A stretch of DNA of 39,842 nt from Purshia tridentata (Eukaryota; Streptophyta; Magnoliopsida; Rosales; Rosaceae). The notes under the pieces are model-generated. The model was not told the DNA's origin. It searched no databases and saw only the letters and a program-made list of their open reading frames with translations. The translations under genes and the position numbers were made by a program. This document shows positions 34,491 to 39,842 of the stretch, piece by piece; position 1 is the stretch's first letter, and every line of letters begins with the position of its first letter. The stretch covers positions 1 through 39,842 of the forward strand of contig QANT01008884.1 of NCBI GenBank assembly GCA_003254885.1, given 5' to 3'.

Positions 34491-36477
34491 AGCAAGGGAG
34501 TAGAAAGGGCAAGCAAAAATAATAAGATATAAGAGATGAACAGAATCAGATTACCTGTTCTAGTTTCTCCTCCTTTGTAAAATGGCGACCAAAGGATGTG
34601 TAGCGCTTACCATAGAGAAAAGGAGCAAGATATACATTCAACTTGTTCTGCATCAAAGTAAATCATTAACATTAATGGCAAACAAGAAAACATATTCGCT
34701 TTATATGAACCATCAGTACAAATATTACATGCACATGCTGAAGCACAAGCACACACACCCGCACAGACACACACACAACTTAACATTTCACTAACATTCA
34801 AAAAGTTAATAATTCAAAAGCATAAATGTTTGAAAGTTATTGTGCATTGTGTGTGTCTGTATGTGTGTATAAATGACCAAATAGGAGTTCCATTTTACAC
34901 AATAGACCAAAATGTTAAACCAATTAAGACTACAGCTAGAAAGCTAGCACCCTGTTCCATAGGCATAGAAGCATACCTATTCCTGTACCACTGCCACAAT
35001 TCCCAATCATACCCTGAACAACTAAAAGAATAGGCGAGACTGAAAAACATGGCTAGTATACAAGACACATAGACCAACAAAGCATTAAGACAACGAATCT
35101 AGAATTTAATACAAAGTATCAAGATGAATAGTGTTTTCCCAAGCACTAAACATAATAAAATTGTAGGATAATGGGAAAAGAATGGGCAACCACCTTCCAC
35201 TTAAAAATCTGGTCAAGAACTTCAGGCTCACAAACAGCCTCTGCATCTTCAGTACTGCCCCCTTGCTCTAGTTTCAGTAAGGCTGTTCGAACAGCCTAAA
35301 TACACAGAGATGACATTAAAAAAACCAGTGACACGAGAAATTATTAAAAATAACAGTAATTGCAGAATGAAATAACACTTGAAAATTTTAATACATGTAC
35401 ATGTACCTCAATCGAGCCTTCAACCTTTCCTAGTGAAATTTTCTTGTCCACATCATTTTTTAATGAGTATGCATGTGTCGAAGGAACTTTGTGCTTTTGT
35501 ACAACATCTTTCAAAGTTATTGAAGATGCAACATCTTTCAGTAAACCCAATAATCTGAATTACAAGAAATCTAACTTAGAACCAGAAAAACCCTAAACTA
35601 ATATTGAAACCTAAAATCATGATTGTCTGCAGCCATGATAAAATCAAAAAGAAAAAAGGATATTAAATGAAGGGTGTAATGATACCAAGATAGAAACATA
35701 ATTGGAGAAGTGAAATAGATTTACCTCCTCTTGGTATCAGCATCAGGTGTATCTGGATTCCTAAGTTTCACTTGCTCAGACCCCTTCATGAAAGCAAATG
35801 GCTTGTATAATTTTTCCAAGGAAATCTTGATCTTCATAGACTCAACTTTCTCCCTCTGTAGAATGGACTCCGAAGTCCTTTTTCTCTTCTTCTCTTCAAC
35901 ATGAGGGAATTTTATGTGGTCTCTCAAACTATCTCCAAGCTCATGTTTTCTAGTTAGAAGAAAAAGCAAAAAATTGAGCAAAATTACAGCCAACAAAGTA
36001 ATAAATAAAAAGATCCCATCAAATAAATAATACTTACGTGCAGTATATTAGTATACGGTTAGGTAATAGACCATCCCAAGCTCTTGTTATTAATCCTCCT
36101 TCTTTTTCAAAAGGAATATCCCTGATACAAGAAATTCAAGCATCAGCCATCAATACACTACACGTAAAGGACTATGATCTCATAACTGCATATTAGAAAG
36201 AAAACAAAAGAAAATACCATTAAGAGTACCTTGGCAAGCATTTCCTGTGGTATGATTTAGGACAACGCATGCACATGGCAAACTGAAGCTCATGATCCTT
36301 CTTATTCTCTCCTTCTTTACAAACGCAGCACTTATGAATCGGGCAAGTAAAAGATTCCCCCATAAAAATCTTTTTCCCAAGTTCTTCACCAGAAATTCCA
36401 TTATCTTGACAAAGTAACTTTGCAACACAATGTGGATGGTAAAATCGACCACAAATGGCAGAAACACAGGGAACAAC

Positions 36478-36890
36478 CTAAAAGAAATTGAAAAGAATGT
36501 TTTAGTGCAAACCACACAAAAATTATAAACTAATAACACTTATGATTCTAATATGGAAACTCCATAAAAGAATATACTCATTTTTCTGAATTATATAAAA
36601 GGAGAAAAGATTCTTAGTAAAACGACAGTGACCAAAAAGCATGCATTGAAATTTGCATCAGCAGCAGTGTGATGCACTAAATCAATGCTCTTACTTTATA
36701 GAAAACAATCACTTTACTAAACAAGTCGGAAGGACAAGCAGTCCACTATCACAATTCACAACAGAAATAAAAGGAACAAACATTCTCTAAAGTGCCTACA
36801 ATTCCAATTTATCCTTACTACAACCTGTCACAGAAAACATAAGACAAAAAAAAATAATCAATCTATAGGTCCCCAAGCACCATGAAGAGA
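36478..36890 (-). other. Intron 6 of copy C, part shared with copy B
   Basis: Matches intron 6 of copy B; for example GAAATTTGCATCAGCAGCAG at 36650 and 24348. It establishes that the sequence to the right of exon 7 is still inside the gene, so exons 1-6 should lie further right. Confidence 0.7.
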
Positions 36891-36894
36891 TAAA

Positions 36895-37605
36895 AAGTAA
36901 TATCTCTAATTTCTGCAGCTATAAATGCCCACAAAGAAGCTCAAAACCATGCTCTACCTACAATGTAATAACCTCACCCTCATCTTTGAAAGTTCTGGTA
37001 ATCTTTTCAGACCAAATTGCCCAAAAGATAGCTGAAACACAACATCTCCACAGAACTTTTGCCTTGATACCTGCACCAAGGCACAATGTTTCTCCACCAA
37101 GTAGTAATATACAAGATTGCAGAATATCCCAGCTCAATCTTCCTCCTCAAATAGCTTATGCCACAACCTTTATGCTGTCGGGGATTGGATATATAAATTA
37201 TTAATATTCTCTGCTCCACTTTTAAACATAATAGACCATGCAGCGAAGGACGCACACACTGGGCCTTCTATGCTGAACATTATCACAAGGGAAGTAGGTA
37301 ACTTGGCCTTCCAAATCAATTGGGATGGACTGAAAAGGGGCAAACATGGTTCATCACTCAACCAATCAAAATATGAATTTCAAGAAAAGGTTTTTGACCA
37401 TTCTAATTGTCATGCCCTTCTACCAAGGTGCATCATATTCAAGGAAACATTTTCCATTAAGGACAAAAAATAAAGCCAGCGTATAGGTCTCCTCAATGCA
37501 TCAACCACCAAAGTGAACGTGAAGGGTGATAATGTGTCTCCTTTTGTAAGACCCTTAGACCCTAGAATCCCCAAATTTCCTCTGAAGCCCAAACCCCCCA
37601 TTGAT
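36895..37605 (-). mobile_element. Degenerate LINE (non-LTR retrotransposon) fragment in intron 6 of copy C
   Basis: Absent from copy B at the matching place: copy B runs directly from about 24635 into sequence equal to 37606 onward. On the minus strand it shows a reverse-transcriptase block (GLTKGDTLSPF...LVVDALRR, near 37560-37480) and, downstream in another frame, a zinc-binding RT tail typical of plant L1-type LINEs (FWAIWSEKITRTF, near 37050-36995). Frameshifts and a stop separate the two, so it is dead. It is co-oriented with copy C. Confidence 0.75.
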
Positions 37606-37815
37606 CATCACTTAGAAATTAACAGAACTTAAACAAAAATGTATCCAATTCTCCACCTCACACGAAAACATTTTGCCTGTAGCACAAAATCTAAAAAACC
37701 CGAATACATATTAAAAGAAAGAAAAAAATATAATAAAACGAACTTTAAGAATTGTCAACCAGAAACAATGCCCAGAAGATGAAATGGGCACAGAAGCACA
37801 ATGAAGTAAAGATGT

Positions 37816-38357
37816 TGTTGAATATTGGTTCAATAACCACTTTCGGCTTGCTTTCGGCCAAAAGAAGAAGACATGCAATTGATGATGCTTGCAATGATGA
37901 TAGGATGCACATATGAGGTGGTTGAATGATGAGGTTTACATGTACTTATGAGTTGGCTTTCTTTATTAAGTCACTTTCTTTGGCTATAAAATGAGAAGAT
38001 GTGCAGCCCGTAATATAGAAGTGTGAAGAGAGAAGCAAGTAGGCAAGAAGCCATTCGGCAAGTGAAGAATTTTGTTTTTTCTCAAATTGTTTTTGCTTTG
38101 TATTTGTTTATTTCTCTTCCTATTGTAAGTGTGTGAGCTTGGGTTATTTGGGTCTTTGGGAAATTGAGTGGTAAACACTATTGTATGTTCTCATTGATTA
38201 TAGTGGAATACTCCGTCGTCTCCAAACTGGATGTAGGCAATTTGCCGAACCAGTATAAATCTTGGTGTTGTTCTTGTTGCTGTTATTTTGTTCAATTTTT
38301 TTCTTGCCAGTTGTTGTTTATTTTTCACTCGCAGTTGGTTGACGCTTCCGCACAACA
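37816..38357 (+). repeat. 5' LTR of the copia element
   Basis: About 542 bp, bounded by TGTTG and CAACA, an exact inverted pair. TATAAAA at 37985-37991 is a likely core promoter for the element's own transcript. The LTR start could also be set 3 bases earlier (TGTTGT/ACAACA), but comparison with copy B favours 37816. Confidence 0.85.
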
Positions 38358-38359
38358 AG

Positions 38360-38371
38360 TGGTATCAGAGC
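38360..38371 (+). other. Primer-binding site of the copia element
   Basis: TGGTATCAGAGC two bases after the LTR end, the standard plant Ty1-copia site complementary to the 3' end of initiator methionine tRNA. Confidence 0.9.
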
Positions 38372-38465
38372 TCCAGTTTTTCGACTGGGGTTTTCGCATG
38401 AGTGAAAAATTTGCTGGTGCTACAGTACTGTGAATAGTGCTCGTGAATAGTATCAGACGGATTTG

Positions 38466-39842
38466 ATGGCTGGAGAAAAAGATGAATCTGGGAAAGGGAA
38501 GGAGTCGGCATCATCGGCACCTACACCTAATAGACATCCAATTGCCACTACAAGGTTAGAGGTTGATAAATTTAATGGCTCTAATAATTTTGGTATGTGG
38601 CAATGTGAAGTTATGGATGTATTGTATCAACAAGAGTTGAATATGGTTCTGGAGGATAAACCAGAAGATATTGATGACAAGCAATGGACTCGAATTAATC
38701 TCCATGCTTGTGCCACTATTCGATCATTCCTTGATAAAGAGTTGAAATATCCGTATATGAAGGAAGCTTCTGCAAAGAAGTTATGGATGAAATTGGAGGA
38801 GAAGTATATGACCAAGAGCGCAGAAAATCGACTCTTCTTGAAGAAGCGACTCTTCCGATTTCAATATCGTTCAGGTATTTCTATGCATGAACACCTCAAT
38901 GATTATAATAAAATACTTGCTGATTTAGCAAACCTTGATGTGACAATTCCTGACGAGGACAAGGCACTATGTTTGTTAAATTCATTGCCTGATGATTATG
39001 ATCATTTGACAACTACTTTGTTGTATGGAAAATCTGAGGTGAAACTGGATGAGGTGTCTGCGGCATTGGTGAATCATGAGTGTCGAAAGAAGGAACTGAA
39101 GACTCACAATTCACAAACCGAGGCACTTGTTGCAAGGGGTCGAACAGAGGAAAGAAAATCTGGGAAGCGGGGAAAATCTCGTTCAAAGTCACGAGGGAAG
39201 TTTCCTGCTAAAGATGAATGTGCCTTTTGTCGCCAAAAGGGTCATTGGAAGAAAGACTGCCCCAAATTGAAGAACAAAGAGAAGGAGAAAGCTGGTTCTG
39301 AAGCAAATGTTGCAAAATCTGGAGATGTTGATTTCGAGTTTGCTTTGGCTAGTTCATCTGCTGATGGTCACTCAACTGAGTGGATTTTGGATTCAGGTTG
39401 CACCTATCATATGTGTCCCATTCGGGAATGGTTTTCTAGCTTCGAGGAGCTGGATGGCGGAGTTGTTTTGATGGGCAATAATAATGCCTGCAAAACACAA
39501 GGGATAGGCAAAATCTGTTTGAAGATGCATGATGGAACAGTCAGAGAATTGAGTGATGTCCGGTATGTACCGGATATGAAGAAGAATCTCATTTCATTGG
39601 GTGCTTTGGAATCCAAGGGTCTCAAGATCACCATAGAGGGTGGAGTTCTTAAAGCTGTGTACGGGGCATTGGTGGTAATGAAAGGTACAAGACGAAATAA
39701 CTTGTATTTTTTGCAGGGAAATACAGTTATTGGTGGAGCAGCTGTCACCGAAGCTACTGACGCAGATAGCACAGACACCACAAGGTTATGGCATATGCGT
39801 CTTGGGTATGCTGGTGAAAAAGCGTTGCAAGGATTGGTGAAG
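38466..39842 (+). CDS. Copia Gag-Pol polyprotein, N-terminal 459 residues (partial)
   Basis: Open frame of 459 codons from the ATG at 38466 to the window edge, with no stop. A shorter upstream ATG frame (38399) ends at once and is not used. In order: Gag region of the UBN2 type (about residues 30-200, beginning RLEVDKFNG), a basic stretch, a CCHC zinc knuckle (252-265, CAFC...GHWKKDC), the aspartic protease active site DSG (309-311, in WILDSGCTYHMC), then the start of the pre-integrase zinc-binding region (LWHMRLGY, 441-448). The second histidine of that last motif, usual in the family, is a tyrosine here (Y448). The intact frame suggests a fairly young insertion. Reverse transcriptase and RNase H would follow beyond the window. 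Confidence 0.92.
   Translation, partial: MAGEKDESGKGKESASSAPTPNRHPIATTRLEVDKFNGSNNFGMWQCEVMDVLYQQELNMVLEDKPEDIDDKQWTRINLHACATIRSFLDKELKYPYMKEASAKKLWMKLEEKYMTKSAENRLFLKKRLFRFQYRSGISMHEHLNDYNKILADLANLDVTIPDEDKALCLLNSLPDDYDHLTTTLLYGKSEVKLDEVSAALVNHECRKKELKTHNSQTEALVARGRTEERKSGKRGKSRSKSRGKFPAKDECAFCRQKGHWKKDCPKLKNKEKEKAGSEANVAKSGDVDFEFALASSSADGHSTEWILDSGCTYHMCPIREWFSSFEELDGGVVLMGNNNACKTQGIGKICLKMHDGTVRELSDVRYVPDMKKNLISLGALESKGLKITIEGGVLKAVYGALVVMKGTRRNNLYFLQGNTVIGGAAVTEATDADSTDTTRLWHMRLGYAGEKALQGLVK

Larger units (their letters stand above)
30266..36477 (-). pseudogene. EDM2-like copy C, exons 7-18 (split by a retrotransposon; altered C-terminus)
   Basis: Exons equivalent to copy A exons 7-18: 36477-36230, 36121-36038, 35949-35725, 35554-35407, 35295-35194, 34647-34555, 32501-32460, 31896-31786, 31135-31064, 30960-30842, 30695-30632, 30514-30266. 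All have GT/AG borders and together give 518 codons without an internal stop. It keeps the second and third PHD-type clusters (FYHPHC, CPIHKCCVC), DFCCGANDF and NPPFG. Exon 9 is only 225 bases against 531 in A and 465 in B, an in-frame loss of the basic linker. Exon 18 follows the family as far as HGHLSVVEG, then switches to an unrelated tail of about 32 residues and stops, so the long C-terminal region is absent. Exons 1-6 are not in the window; intron 6 is invaded by a LINE fragment and a Ty1-copia element. It could still be transcribed. Called pseudogene provisionally. Confidence 0.75.
37816..39842 (+). mobile_element. Ty1-copia LTR retrotransposon, 5' part (runs off the window)
   Basis: The element contains an LTR, a primer-binding site and a Gag-Pol frame open to the last base. 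Alignment with copy B intron 6 (24780-24826) places the left end at 37815/37816: the shared sequence ends at AAAGATGT, where copy B reads AAATATGT, and the LTR begins TGTTGAATATTGG. GATGT (37811-37815) is the candidate 5-bp target duplication. The element is antisense to copy C, whose intron 6 it splits. Its 3' half and second LTR lie outside the window. Confidence 0.88.

Noticed and set aside
37117..37473. Plus-strand ORF of 118 codons
   Set aside because: Antisense to a LINE reverse-transcriptase remnant that is readable on the minus strand.

Overview
This is nuclear DNA of a flowering plant, most likely a eudicot. It is AT-rich, its genes have many introns with GT/AG borders, and it carries plant-type transposable elements. 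Nothing visible fixes the species. The core of the window is a minus-strand tandem array of genes related to ENHANCED DOWNY MILDEW 2 (EDM2), the PHD-finger chromatin regulator known from Arabidopsis. I rebuilt the exons by reading GT/AG borders and codon phase and by aligning the copies with one another and with the EDM2 family.

Layout, left to right. 1-4480: AT-rich non-coding DNA, a cluster of AGTAAC/GTTACT inverted motifs (2145-2640), and a short orphan gene 5' end on the minus strand (2936-3660). 4483-5589: an intact intronless wax-synthase-like MBOAT acyltransferase, minus strand. 6430-6990: a broken EDM2 fragment (copy D). 7150-7465: a broken wax-synthase fragment. 7960-18871 (5' UTR to beyond 19235): copy A, 18 coding exons giving an uninterrupted 1250-residue EDM2-like protein. 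21028-27531: copy B, with exons 1-12 and the distal part of exon 18; exons 13-17 are deleted and the exon 2 splice acceptor is lost. 28230-28326: a relic of exon 18. 28782-29799: a non-autonomous Mutator-like element with a 9-bp target duplication. 30266-36477: copy C, exons 7-18 in frame, with an unrelated C-terminal end. Its intron 6 holds a LINE fragment and, from 37816, a Ty1-copia retrotransposon that runs off the right edge. Exons 1-6 of copy C are expected beyond that element.

The wax-synthase/EDM2 order repeats at the left end (gene, EDM2 fragment, wax-synthase fragment, EDM2 gene), which points to block duplication followed by deletion. Two deletion junctions show short microhomologies (CAAG in B, ACTCA in D). 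Only copy A keeps the PHD region, the methyltransferase-like module and the family C-terminus together. In Arabidopsis EDM2 controls transcript processing of genes with intronic heterochromatin, including a COPIA element inside RPP7. A copia element inside an EDM2 paralogue's intron therefore suggests a possible self-regulatory loop, which is an inference only.
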